A program made the translations under genes and the position numbers. This document shows, in pieces, positions 1-6,752 of a stretch of DNA of 12,821 nt. This stretch comes from CAZIRO01 sp964541595 (lineage in GTDB: Bacteria > Acidobacteriota > HRBIN11). Within the stretch, counting starts at the first letter, position 1; each line of letters begins with the position of its first letter. Location of the stretch: positions 1-12,821 of the forward strand of contig CAZIRO010000072.1 of assembly GCA_964541595.1 (NCBI GenBank), in the 5' to 3' direction. Below the pieces are notes generated by a model. That model did not search any database. It worked only from the letters and a program-made list of their open reading frames with translations, and had not been told where the DNA came from.

Positions 1-1944
1 CTGGAGTGCTTCCCGAATACTGACCGTATCCGTGGTCAATGCGTTGGGAAACTCTTCACTGATGAACCGCCAGACATCTGTGAACGTCACACGGCCCCGG
101 GCCTGCAATTGACGGAGCACGGCCTGTTCGACTCGCTCAGAAAGTGGGACGGACTGCAAATGGGGGATACTCCCGGGATCACGAAACCACCAGGCTTCAC
201 CCCGTGTGTTTCCAATCTGCATGGGTACCAGCACGAATTCTTTACCGATATGGTGCTTTAACACAGTTTGAACGTCCAGGCCGGTCCGCAGCCGGGTAAA
301 GTATCCGTTTCGCGCCAATTCGGGATCAATCGCGTTGATGAGGATCGTGTACGGGGTCGGTTCACCACGTTGCGCTATCACACGCGTGGCCGTCTCGATG
401 ACAATTCGCTCAAACCGCCATTCATCGATGACTTCCGGTCGCTCTTCCGCTGCCGGGAGTACCGGTTTACGAAATCGAAGATAAAAATCGCCTTGCGCGG
501 AGCCAAACGGCTGCAGCATCGCCTTGGCAGATACCTGACCGAGCGGTTGATGATGAATTTTCTCAAACTCGAATCCCGCCATGACTCCTGCATAAATCGT
601 GGCATTCCGTACCCGGAATGTGGGATTATGGAACGTCACGGTCAGATATCCACCCGGTTTCAAAACGTCAAACATCAACGTAAACGCGCGCCGCAGAAGA
701 GCGTGGTATACATCAAAATCCTTATTCTGGCGCTCGTTCCGGATAATCTCCCTCGCAATGAGGGTCTCCAGATAGTTTGCATCCTTTTTCAGCCATGCGA
801 TCCACAGGTATGCAAGTTCACCATACTGGATCGCTGCATCATACGGTGGATCGGTAAAAATATAGTCCACATATACACCCTGTTGATGCATGGCCTGCAT
901 CAACTCCAGCGCATCGCCACAGTGAATATACACGTCGGCTTGACCCCGGATAACGTCTTCGATCCGACGGGCAAATCGTACATGTGAAAAGTACTGATTG
1001 GATTCTTCCTTGGCTTTTAGAAGCCCCTGGTGACCTATCACAGCCCGTTCAAACTTTTGCCAGACATTTTGTTCCATAAATCGTGAAACGGACCAGTAGC
1101 TATGCTGAGTCCATGTTGAACTGAAAGGTGTCTGATGACTTCCCGGCGTGGGCCGAATCGCCGGTACCATTTTGGTACATAGATGCACCATCGAGGTAAA
1201 CGCAATTTTCAGAAAATCACGTAGGTTGCGGTCGGTCTCTTCCTCGATGGCTTCCATCAACCACGCCAGGGCCATGAGATTGCGTTTCGTGAACAGCTGG
1301 TCCAGAGACTCGTACCTTTCTTTCTTCTTAAACGGTGTTCCATCGGGATAGTAAAGCCGATGGGTGGGATACCACGCGTCGATCGACATCTCATCGATTT
1401 CCCTTAATCGTCTGCGATCGTACTGATTGGGGCGGCAGCCCGCTTCTCGCCGGTCGCCGCACTGCGGGCATTTGCGATACCGGATCTCAACCATCCGGGT
1501 ATCTTCCCAGACGGCGCATGTAAACGGAAAAGTGAATCTGCAACGCCGACATCGCGTATGATACAGTTGCACAATTTTGTCTTTCACTTTTTCAGCCACA
1601 CGTGCAAAAGCTTCCTGAAGGCGCTCGGTGTCAACCGGTTGAATTGTCAGGCGTGTAATTTCCGTGGCAATCGGAAGCAGGTCACACACGATGGCGCGAC
1701 GGCCGTTTTTCAACGCTTCCATTGCGACCACACCGCTACCCGCAAACGGATCCAGCACCACACCCCCTTCCGGGCAGTACGTTCGGATGTATTCCGCCAC
1801 GACGTTCCAGGTCTTTCTTCCCCAGAACTTATGCCATACGTACATGGGCGTATGGGCCAGCGGCGGAATTTGATAATTGATATGTTGCCTGACCTCAGGC
1901 ACCCTGGAAACCCCGTGGCCCTGGACACGACGCCTGTGTCTCAT
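1..1944 (-). CDS. Zinc-ribbon DNA methyltransferase (COG1743-like), 3' end outside the window
   Basis: Predicted S-adenosylmethionine-dependent DNA amino-methyltransferase (N6-adenine or N4-cytosine). I read this frame codon by codon: it is open for 648 codons and leaves the window without a stop, so the C-terminus is missing. Residues 65-71 are DPFAGSG, the cofactor-binding motif I, followed by a Rossmann strand ending in VCD. Residues 365-368 are DPPY, the catalytic motif IV, in the context IFTDPPYDAAIQYGEL. C131-x2-C134 and C159-x2-C162 form a zinc ribbon in the long insert between them, where target recognition probably lies. After DPPY come LKPGGYLTVTF and further Rossmann-like strands. 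The ATG overlaps the stop of the upstream RadC-like gene as ATGA, which supports translational coupling and this start. The motif order I-insert-IV differs from classic beta-class N6_N4 enzymes. Three sampled lines (661-840) are about 49% GC, well below the cytochrome genes. It could be an orphan methylase or part of a restriction or defence system; no nuclease is visible. Confidence 0.88.
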   Translation of the reverse strand, partial: MRHRRRVQGHGVSRVPEVRQHINYQIPPLAHTPMYVWHKFWGRKTWNVVAEYIRTYCPEGGVVLDPFAGSGVVAMEALKNGRRAIVCDLLPIATEITRLTIQPVDTERLQEAFARVAEKVKDKIVQLYHTRCRRCRFTFPFTCAVWEDTRMVEIRYRKCPQCGDRREAGCRPNQYDRRRLREIDEMSIDAWYPTHRLYYPDGTPFKKKERYESLDQLFTKRNLMALAWLMEAIEEETDRNLRDFLKIAFTSMVHLCTKMVPAIRPTPGSHQTPFSSTWTQHSYWSVSRFMEQNVWQKFERAVIGHQGLLKAKEESNQYFSHVRFARRIEDVIRGQADVYIHCGDALELMQAMHQQGVYVDYIFTDPPYDAAIQYGELAYLWIAWLKKDANYLETLIAREIIRNERQNKDFDVYHALLRRAFTLMFDVLKPGGYLTVTFHNPTFRVRNATIYAGVMAGFEFEKIHHQPLGQVSAKAMLQPFGSAQGDFYLRFRKPVLPAAEERPEVIDEWRFERIVIETATRVIAQRGEPTPYTILINAIDPELARNGYFTRLRTGLDVQTVLKHHIGKEFVLVPMQIGNTRGEAWWFRDPGSIPHLQSVPLSERVEQAVLRQLQARGRVTFTDVWRFISEEFPNALTTDTVSIREALQ

Positions 1945-2576
1945 GCCAGCCCCCGCATGATACGTCTCGCGACCTCCAGACCGGCCGCAAGTCGAATAAT
2001 CTTTACGGTATTCAATCCCTGGACGGTAAGGAAATCTCCCATATCCCGGCCGAAAAGCCCGCGAATGGAGCCAAACCGTTCTAAAAGTACACGGGCAATA
2101 TCCTGTGCCGTGTGTCCTCGTACGCCTGGAGCGATAATCGCCGCAAGCAACGCGGCGTCATCCATTTCCGTAAGCAACCGGGTCTGGGGCGGACAGCCAC
2201 AGCGGCGAAGTTCGGGAAGTGCAAACAACACAGGGGGTCGTTCACGCATGCGCGCCGTGCAGTATTGCTCATGATGGATGGTCCGGTACACCCGATAGCC
2301 AATGTCCACAGCAGCCAGGATACGCAGTGCTTTCCGCTGGCCCAATCCTCGAATCCGCAGTAAATCGTTCAGGGCTTTTTGCGGCGAATACCACGTCATA
2401 TGGCGGTATATGGCAAAAATACCGCCGAAATGATCCAGCACGTCGTTGGCAATGTCCAGTGCCGACCGTCCACGTATACCCGTTCCGATCAAAATCGCAA
2501 GCAACTCCGCCTGCTTCAGACTGCGTGCGCCTACTTCCAGTAACTTGCCCCCGGGATGTGACCAGGAAACCGTCAC
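1941..2576 (-). CDS. Tandem RadC N-terminal (UPF0758-type) helix-hairpin-helix protein without JAB domain
   Basis: Probable DNA-binding protein of 211 residues, biochemical role unknown. Residues 11-97 match the N-terminal helical domain of RadC: the stretch AELLAILIGTG then RGRSALDIANDVL and a hairpin at IRGLGQRKALRIL. Residues 132-207 repeat the pattern: AALLAAIIAPGVRGHTAQDI, a glycine-containing link (FGSIRGLF), and a second hairpin at VQGLNTVKIIRL. A normal RadC has one such unit followed by a JAB/MPN metal-binding domain with an HxHPSG-type motif; that domain is absent here. The linker (about 98-131) has three cysteines (C106, C126, C128). The start is GTG, chosen because GGAAGGAG lies six bases upstream. 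The stop overlaps the methyltransferase ATG by 4 bp, so the two proteins probably act together in DNA modification, repair or defence. The functional link is inference; the domain duplication is directly visible. Confidence 0.83.
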   Translation of the reverse strand: MTVSWSHPGGKLLEVGARSLKQAELLAILIGTGIRGRSALDIANDVLDHFGGIFAIYRHMTWYSPQKALNDLLRIRGLGQRKALRILAAVDIGYRVYRTIHHEQYCTARMRERPPVLFALPELRRCGCPPQTRLLTEMDDAALLAAIIAPGVRGHTAQDIARVLLERFGSIRGLFGRDMGDFLTVQGLNTVKIIRLAAGLEVARRIMRGLA

Positions 2577-2582
2577 TGTTCA

Positions 2583-2590
2583 CTCCTTCC
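2583..2590 (-). promoter_or_regulatory. Strong ribosome binding site that fixes the GTG start of the RadC-like gene
   Basis: The minus strand reads GGAAGGAG, then six bases (TGAACA), then GTG. No competing ATG with a comparable site was seen nearby in the same frame. The AT-rich stretch just upstream (about 2628-2650, with TTGATT and TATACC on the minus strand) may hold a promoter, but those two hexamers are only 12 bases apart, so I do not call -35/-10 boxes. Confidence 0.7.
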
Positions 2591-2602
2591 GCACAGTCCA
2601 AT

Positions 2603-2630
2603 ATGCCAGGTATGAACTCTATCCTGGTAT
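2603..2630. promoter_or_regulatory. Operator-like inverted repeat upstream of the RadC-like/methyltransferase pair
   Basis: The arms ATGCCAGG and CCTGGTAT are inverted copies with one mismatch in eight, separated by 12 bases. The element lies 27 bases ahead of the GTG start, between the AT-rich tract and the ribosome binding site, where a repressor site or a leader hairpin would be expected. The symmetry is directly visible; a regulatory role is inference. Confidence 0.35.
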
Positions 2631-2654
2631 AAAAAGAATGAAAAATCAAGGATC

Positions 2655-2697
2655 GTCCATCCCGGGATCGGGACAGGAAATGGGAGAGGGGATGGAC
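2655..2697. repeat. Perfect 9-bp inverted repeat with a 25-base spacer
   Basis: GTCCATCCC and GGGATGGAC are exact reverse complements on either side of a purine-rich spacer. The element lies between the 7-bp repeat array and the putative promoter region of the RadC-like gene. There is no T-run next to it, so a terminator is not supported. Confidence 0.5.
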
Positions 2698-2713
2698 CGG
2701 ATGGGCGGAAGGA

Positions 2714-2727
2714 CCGGTGGCCACCGG
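2714..2727. repeat. 14-bp perfect palindrome at the edge of the heptamer array
   Basis: CCGGTGGCCACCGG equals its own reverse complement, and its last four bases are the first four of the first heptamer unit. It contains the smaller palindrome TGGCCA. It may be a protein site or part of how the array formed. Its function is unknown. Confidence 0.55.
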
Positions 2728-2828
2728 GTGTCGGGTGGCAGGGCCCGGGTCTCAGGTTTCAGGTCCCAGGTGGCAGGTCTCGGGTGTCAGGTCTCAGGTC
2801 CCAGGTTTCAGGTGTCGGGTGGCAGAGC
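2724..2828. repeat. Degenerate 7-bp tandem repeat array (consensus YCAGGTN)
   Basis: Fifteen consecutive units stay in exact 7-base register with no insertion or deletion. Typical units are TCAGGTC, TCAGGTT, CCAGGTG, GCAGGTC and TCGGGTG. Changes concentrate at the first and last positions of the unit and at A/G in position 3, while the GG at positions 4-5 is invariant and T at position 6 is nearly so. The period is not a multiple of three and stops occur in frame on both strands, so it is not coding. It resembles the short tandemly repeated heptamers known from cyanobacteria and other bacteria, whose role is unclear. It fills much of the gap between the EAL gene and the RadC-like gene. Confidence 0.85.
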
Positions 2829-2848
2829 ATTCTGAACTACGCGATATA

Positions 2849-2875
2849 CGGTTGTCCAGCATGCGCTGACAACCG
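2849..2875 (-). terminator. Strong hairpin just after the EAL gene (possible terminator)
   Basis: The arms CGGTTGTCCAGC and GCTGACAACCG pair over 11 bases with one bulged C around an ATGC loop. The hairpin begins 16 bases past the TAA of the GGDEF-EAL gene, where a terminator is expected. The minus strand continues GTATATCGC instead of a T-run, so intrinsic termination would be weak. It may instead protect the 3' end of the message. The stem is certain; the role is not. Confidence 0.45.
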
Positions 2876-2891
2876 ACCGTTGGATGGCCGG

Positions 2892-4892
2892 TTATTCCGA
2901 CATCAGCGCATACTGGCGAGCGATCTGGATCAGTTCCGGAAACCGTGCTGCAGGCACTGGCGGTGCACACAGATACCCCTGCACGGCGTCACATCCGACG
3001 TCGCGCAGGAAATAAAACTGCCGGTGCGTTTCCACGCCCTCAGCGATGACCCATTTGTCCATCTCATGCGCCATTTCCACCAGACACCGCACGATGGCGC
3101 GTGCGGCGCGGTCTTCCGGCAGATCACGGATGAACCACTGATCGAGTTTCACGATATGGATCGGCAGGGCACGGAGCAACAGCAGCGAGGAATACCCCGT
3201 TCCGAAATCGTCCACCGCGATATGGAACCCATCGCGCACCAGGTCTCGCAGGATCCGTTCCGCGCCCGTCAGGTTGCGCAGCATATGCCGTTCCGTCAAT
3301 TCCAGAATCAACCGATCCGGTGCGATACCGTAGTGCTGCAAGCACTGCCGCAGTATCGTACGAAATTCCGGATGATACAGCTGAAGGGCGGATACGTTGA
3401 TGGCCACCCGAAAATCCGACATACCGTCTCGCGTCCAGACCTGCAGGTGCCGGCATACGGCATCCAGTGTCCACCGATCGATTTCCCGGATCAGGCCGGT
3501 CCATTCCGCCAGGCGGATCCATCGGTGCGTGGGATGCCATCCATCCGGTGCCCGGGGCCACCGCACCAGAGCCTCGGCGGCGATCAGCCGTCGATCCCGC
3601 AGGGACAGGATCGGCTGAAAGTGCACGCGCAGCTCGCCGTTGTGCACGGCATGTTGCAGCAGCGCCTCGGCCTGTAAATACTCGCGGGCACGCCGTTGCA
3701 TTTTGCGTGAGAACAGCGCAAACTGCGCACGGCCCCGGTGTTTGGCCCGATACATCGCAATTTCGGCGTCCCGTAGAATTTCTTCCGGACGCCGATACCG
3801 GGGTGTGATCGTGGCCACGCCGATACTGACACTGACGGGAATCGTCTGCCCGTCCAGGTGCACCGGCCGGTTCAGACGGCGCAGTACCGTCCGGGTCACC
3901 CGCACGATTTCCCGGAGATCGCGTTCCCCCTCGAGCAACAGTGCGAATTCGTCCTCCCCGAGATATGCCACGACCCGGGGTTCGACGGCAATGCGCTCCA
4001 GCCGTCGGGCCAGTGTGTGTAAAATCTGGTCACCGGCCGCGTACCCGAATGCCTCGTTGATCCACTGGAACCGGTCGCAGTCGATGACCAGCACCACGCC
4101 ATACGGTCTGTCCATCCGCCGGGCCTTTCCGAGAATCAACCGCAGCCGTTCCCGCAGCATCAAGCGATTCGGCAGGTCCGTTTTCGGGTCGTACAGCATC
4201 GTGTGAATCAACTGTTCGAGCAGGCGTTTCCTGCGGGTGATATCCCAGAGCGTGACGATCCATCCCCCCTGCAGGGGACCCTGTGTGAGCGGTGCGGCAC
4301 GTACTTCCAGTGTGCGCGGAGGTGACGATGGCGTGATGATCTCCTGATGCTGGATACGGGTCGGATCCAGTAGCCGTTCCAGATCCCCCGGCAAGGCGCG
4401 TCCAACAGCCGCCGTATCTGATCCGGGTACGAGCGCCCGGATGTACGTTTGTCCAATCCGGTTGATATACGCGATGCGTCGGGTCCGGTTGACCAGGACC
4501 ACGCCTTCCGGTAGCCGTTCCAGGAGTTCCGCGAGTCGCTGTTGTTCGGTGAGTAACCAGCGAATGAGCGTGTTGCGACTGCGGACCATTACGCCGATCT
4601 CATCGTCCGCAACTGTCTCTTCGGGAATGATACCCTCGGCGAGATGACCCTGCATGCACCGTTGATCCGCCCAGACCACCCGCGCCAGGGGGCGAAAGAT
4701 CCATCGTTCCAGCGCAAACCACAGCGGTACGAGCAGGAGAACCAGGGCCGGAATGAGATAAAACACAAAATGAACGGATTCGGGCAACCGGCGAGCGCCC
4801 GGGATCCAGTGGGCGATTTGCCCCAGCATGACGGTGCAGAATACGGCGATCATCCCGCCGATGAGAAACTTCCGCCGCAGTCGACCATACAT
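2892..4892 (-). CDS. Membrane HAMP-PAS-GGDEF-EAL protein, probable c-di-GMP phosphodiesterase
   Basis: Inner-membrane c-di-GMP signalling protein of 666 residues. Two membrane helices (about 9-30 and 42-62) are joined by a short loop, then come a HAMP-like segment (about 67-118), a PAS-like sensor region (about 119-215), GGDEF (about 228-395) and EAL (about 405-655). The GGDEF signature is GEDEF at 312-316, the DxDxFK lysine is Q, and there is no RxxD inhibitory site before it, so cyclase activity is doubtful. The EAL domain looks complete: EAL at 440-442, N499 in INVS, LELTE, DDFGTGYSS at 561-569, VKLD, IAEGVET and QGY. Net activity is therefore probably hydrolysis of c-di-GMP. I chose the ATG with GGAG nine bases upstream; an in-frame ATG at 4943 would add 17 residues but has no ribosome site. 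The gene follows the 18-heme gene by 117 bp on the same strand. The small periplasmic loop suggests sensing in the membrane or the cytoplasmic PAS. Confidence 0.92.
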   Translation of the reverse strand: MYGRLRRKFLIGGMIAVFCTVMLGQIAHWIPGARRLPESVHFVFYLIPALVLLLVPLWFALERWIFRPLARVVWADQRCMQGHLAEGIIPEETVADDEIGVMVRSRNTLIRWLLTEQQRLAELLERLPEGVVLVNRTRRIAYINRIGQTYIRALVPGSDTAAVGRALPGDLERLLDPTRIQHQEIITPSSPPRTLEVRAAPLTQGPLQGGWIVTLWDITRRKRLLEQLIHTMLYDPKTDLPNRLMLRERLRLILGKARRMDRPYGVVLVIDCDRFQWINEAFGYAAGDQILHTLARRLERIAVEPRVVAYLGEDEFALLLEGERDLREIVRVTRTVLRRLNRPVHLDGQTIPVSVSIGVATITPRYRRPEEILRDAEIAMYRAKHRGRAQFALFSRKMQRRAREYLQAEALLQHAVHNGELRVHFQPILSLRDRRLIAAEALVRWPRAPDGWHPTHRWIRLAEWTGLIREIDRWTLDAVCRHLQVWTRDGMSDFRVAINVSALQLYHPEFRTILRQCLQHYGIAPDRLILELTERHMLRNLTGAERILRDLVRDGFHIAVDDFGTGYSSLLLLRALPIHIVKLDQWFIRDLPEDRAARAIVRCLVEMAHEMDKWVIAEGVETHRQFYFLRDVGCDAVQGYLCAPPVPAARFPELIQIARQYALMSE

Positions 4893-4901
4893 GCGATACT
4901 T

Positions 4902-4905
4902 CTCC
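4902..4905 (-). promoter_or_regulatory. Ribosome binding site GGAG that favours the shorter EAL start
   Basis: The minus strand reads GGAG, nine bases, then ATG. The longer alternative start at 4943 is preceded by GGGCGGGCGTGTATGC, which has no purine-rich site at a suitable distance. Confidence 0.5.
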
Positions 4906-4942
4906 GGTGCATATGACCGTCTATTCCTGCCGCACCGGCGCA

Positions 4943-4982
4943 TGCATACACGCCCGCCCCATGCGCTGAACAGATGTATGCA
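4943..4982. repeat. Inverted repeat TGCATACA/TGTATGCA between the 18-heme and EAL genes
   Basis: The two 8-bp arms are exact reverse complements separated by 24 bases, in the 117-bp gap before the EAL gene. The repeat could be a dimeric regulator site for the EAL gene or the loop of an mRNA hairpin after the cytochrome operon. No T-run follows on the minus strand. It also supports the shorter EAL start, because the longer start would lie inside it. Confidence 0.35.
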
Positions 4983-5009
4983 AAATCGGTGCCAATCCGT
5001 GGGGTCATG

Positions 5010-6752
5010 TCAATCGTGGCAATCCGTGCAGATCGCGGGATCCGGCCGTTCGCCGCCGGTCATATGACATTCGTCGCAGGCAAATGCGAGTTCGGGTCCG
5101 GCGTGTAATGCATGCGGAAACATCCGCCCGCCGGCCGTACGGATCTCACGGGGTCCCGTTCCGTGGCATGTGGCACACGGTCGGGTCGTCGTTCGATGGT
5201 GGCAGGTATCGCAATCCGTATCTGAGCGAACGGTGGTTTTGACATGGCCCGAATCCGGGTGCGTTCCGTGACAGGTCGTGCAGGTCAATTCTGCATCGAG
5301 CACGTGCGGCGCATGCCGAAACGTGCGTCCCCGGAACTCCGTTTCCTGCCACTCGATACCGATATGACAGTGTAAACAGGGGCTCTGATAGGGAATCGGT
5401 CGCCATTCGGCCGGTACGGGGCGACCGGCGGATTGCAGTATTTGCTGAATTTGTGCGTAACTCCACCGCAGCAGGGCGAGTGCATACGTCGGGTTATGCA
5501 TGCCCCGTCCGCGTCGCACGAATGCAACGTTGAATTCGATGTCCCGGAGTCGTGTGGGATCGCGCACGACGTTCCGTACGGCATCCAGTGCACGGTCCAC
5601 CTGACGTAGCGCCCGGTCGATCGCTGCCTTCCACTGAAGATAAATCTTTCGATAACGCGGACCGTGACAGGCCATACAGCTGATGGCGCCGGCGTTCAAT
5701 ACCTGCGCGGCCCCCGTTTCCTGCGGCATGAAATGACACCCCACGCACTGAATGCCGGCCAGATACATCCCGCTGGGTTGGGAGGGTACACCCTTACCCC
5801 CAATGCCCGCGTACAGGTCGCGTTGCACCGTGTGGCCGTTGATGTGACAGGTTGTACAGGCGGTCGCGACCGTCTCCGTCGTGTCGGGAGCACCGTGACG
5901 GATTTCCATGTGGCAGTTCAAACAGTCGACCTTACGTTCGGTGATATGAATCTGATGCAGCAACTCCGTCTCGGGATAGCGGTTCAGACTTTTCGGGTCA
6001 TTATGGCATGTCAGGCAGCGATCCCGGGGCGCCTCTCCCTGACCGCGAACGACCCGGGCATGACACCAGGTGCACCGCATGTTGAACCGCCGGACGTCTC
6101 CGTGTCGGAAAGAGAGATGCGCTTTCGTGATGATCTTTTCGGGTACTTCATGGCACAACAGACAGCGGGCAGTGGACTGACCGGGGGGCTGGTCTTTGAA
6201 ATGGCAGAGAAAACACGTGGAGAGGTTCACCGTGATGTGTTCCCCCTGGACGATTTGCGCGTGGCAGAAAGTGCATCGCAATCGTTTCCCACGTCGCATT
6301 TCCAGCATGTGCGGCGAGTGATCGAATCGAATGCCCCGGAATACGATACGCCCCCGGAGCAGCCTGCGTTTGTGGCACTGCAGACACGCCGCGTCGTCGA
6401 TCTCGGCCCAGGGACTCGTGCGATACGTTCCCGTCAGGTAACTGACCACCATGGAAAACGCTTCGTACTTCTTGCGAATCTCGGAAGTGAACCCCGGCGG
6501 GATATGGCATTCGACGCACGGCACCGTATTGTGCGCGGACATTTTCCACGATTCGTAATACGGTCGCATGAAGTGGCAGGATCCGCAAAACCGGGGTTGT
6601 GAGGTGATCTGAAAGGTGATCAGGACAACCAGCAGGAGGCATCCGACGGCGAGGCTCGCGGAAAATAGGGCCACCCGCCAGGGAAAATGGCGCATCCGAT
6701 CGAAGGACCGATGTATCCGGTACCGCATCTGTCGGATGACATGCATGATCAT
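5010..6752 (-). CDS. 18-heme cytochrome c with NapC/NrfH-type membrane N-terminus
   Basis: Predicted periplasmic electron-transfer protein of 580 residues anchored by one N-terminal helix (about 27-49). I count 18 CxxCH sites, first cysteines at 56, 79, 123, 160, 180, 197, 227, 246, 277, 299, 336, 359, 459, 491, 514, 526, 559 and 575. Just after the helix, CGSCHFM (CxxCHxM, as at heme 1 of NrfH), then SAH and CVECHIPPGF, match the NapC/NirT/NrfH quinol-dehydrogenase module. Repeated FxHxxH before CxxCH (near 143 and 479) resembles c7-type heme segments. A heme-free helical stretch (about 366-450) with HNPTYALALL splits a 12-heme front from a 6-heme back. Its ATG overlaps the previous stop as ATGA, which fixes the start; an in-frame ATG at 6833 would overlap that gene by 85 bp. 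Last gene of the Rieske/cytochrome b operon. It may receive electrons from the complex or oxidise quinol itself. No close named family is recognised. Confidence 0.92.
   Translation of the reverse strand: MIMHVIRQMRYRIHRSFDRMRHFPWRVALFSASLAVGCLLLVVLITFQITSQPRFCGSCHFMRPYYESWKMSAHNTVPCVECHIPPGFTSEIRKKYEAFSMVVSYLTGTYRTSPWAEIDDAACLQCHKRRLLRGRIVFRGIRFDHSPHMLEMRRGKRLRCTFCHAQIVQGEHITVNLSTCFLCHFKDQPPGQSTARCLLCHEVPEKIITKAHLSFRHGDVRRFNMRCTWCHARVVRGQGEAPRDRCLTCHNDPKSLNRYPETELLHQIHITERKVDCLNCHMEIRHGAPDTTETVATACTTCHINGHTVQRDLYAGIGGKGVPSQPSGMYLAGIQCVGCHFMPQETGAAQVLNAGAISCMACHGPRYRKIYLQWKAAIDRALRQVDRALDAVRNVVRDPTRLRDIEFNVAFVRRGRGMHNPTYALALLRWSYAQIQQILQSAGRPVPAEWRPIPYQSPCLHCHIGIEWQETEFRGRTFRHAPHVLDAELTCTTCHGTHPDSGHVKTTVRSDTDCDTCHHRTTTRPCATCHGTGPREIRTAGGRMFPHALHAGPELAFACDECHMTGGERPDPAICTDCHD

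Noticed and set aside
268..987. A 239-codon plus-strand frame within the methyltransferase gene
   Set aside because: The minus-strand frame is open for 648 codons with DPFAGSG, a zinc ribbon and DPPY, so the plus frame is a shadow.
2724..2828. CRISPR array
   Set aside because: The repeat unit is seven bases with no unique spacers, unlike any CRISPR repeat.
2849..2875. Classical intrinsic terminator
   Set aside because: The stem is strong but is not followed by a T-run on the minus strand, so I list it only as a possible terminator.
2784..3677. A 297-codon plus-strand frame beginning inside the heptamer array
   Set aside because: It is opposite the EAL domain and starts in non-coding repeats; no domain seen.
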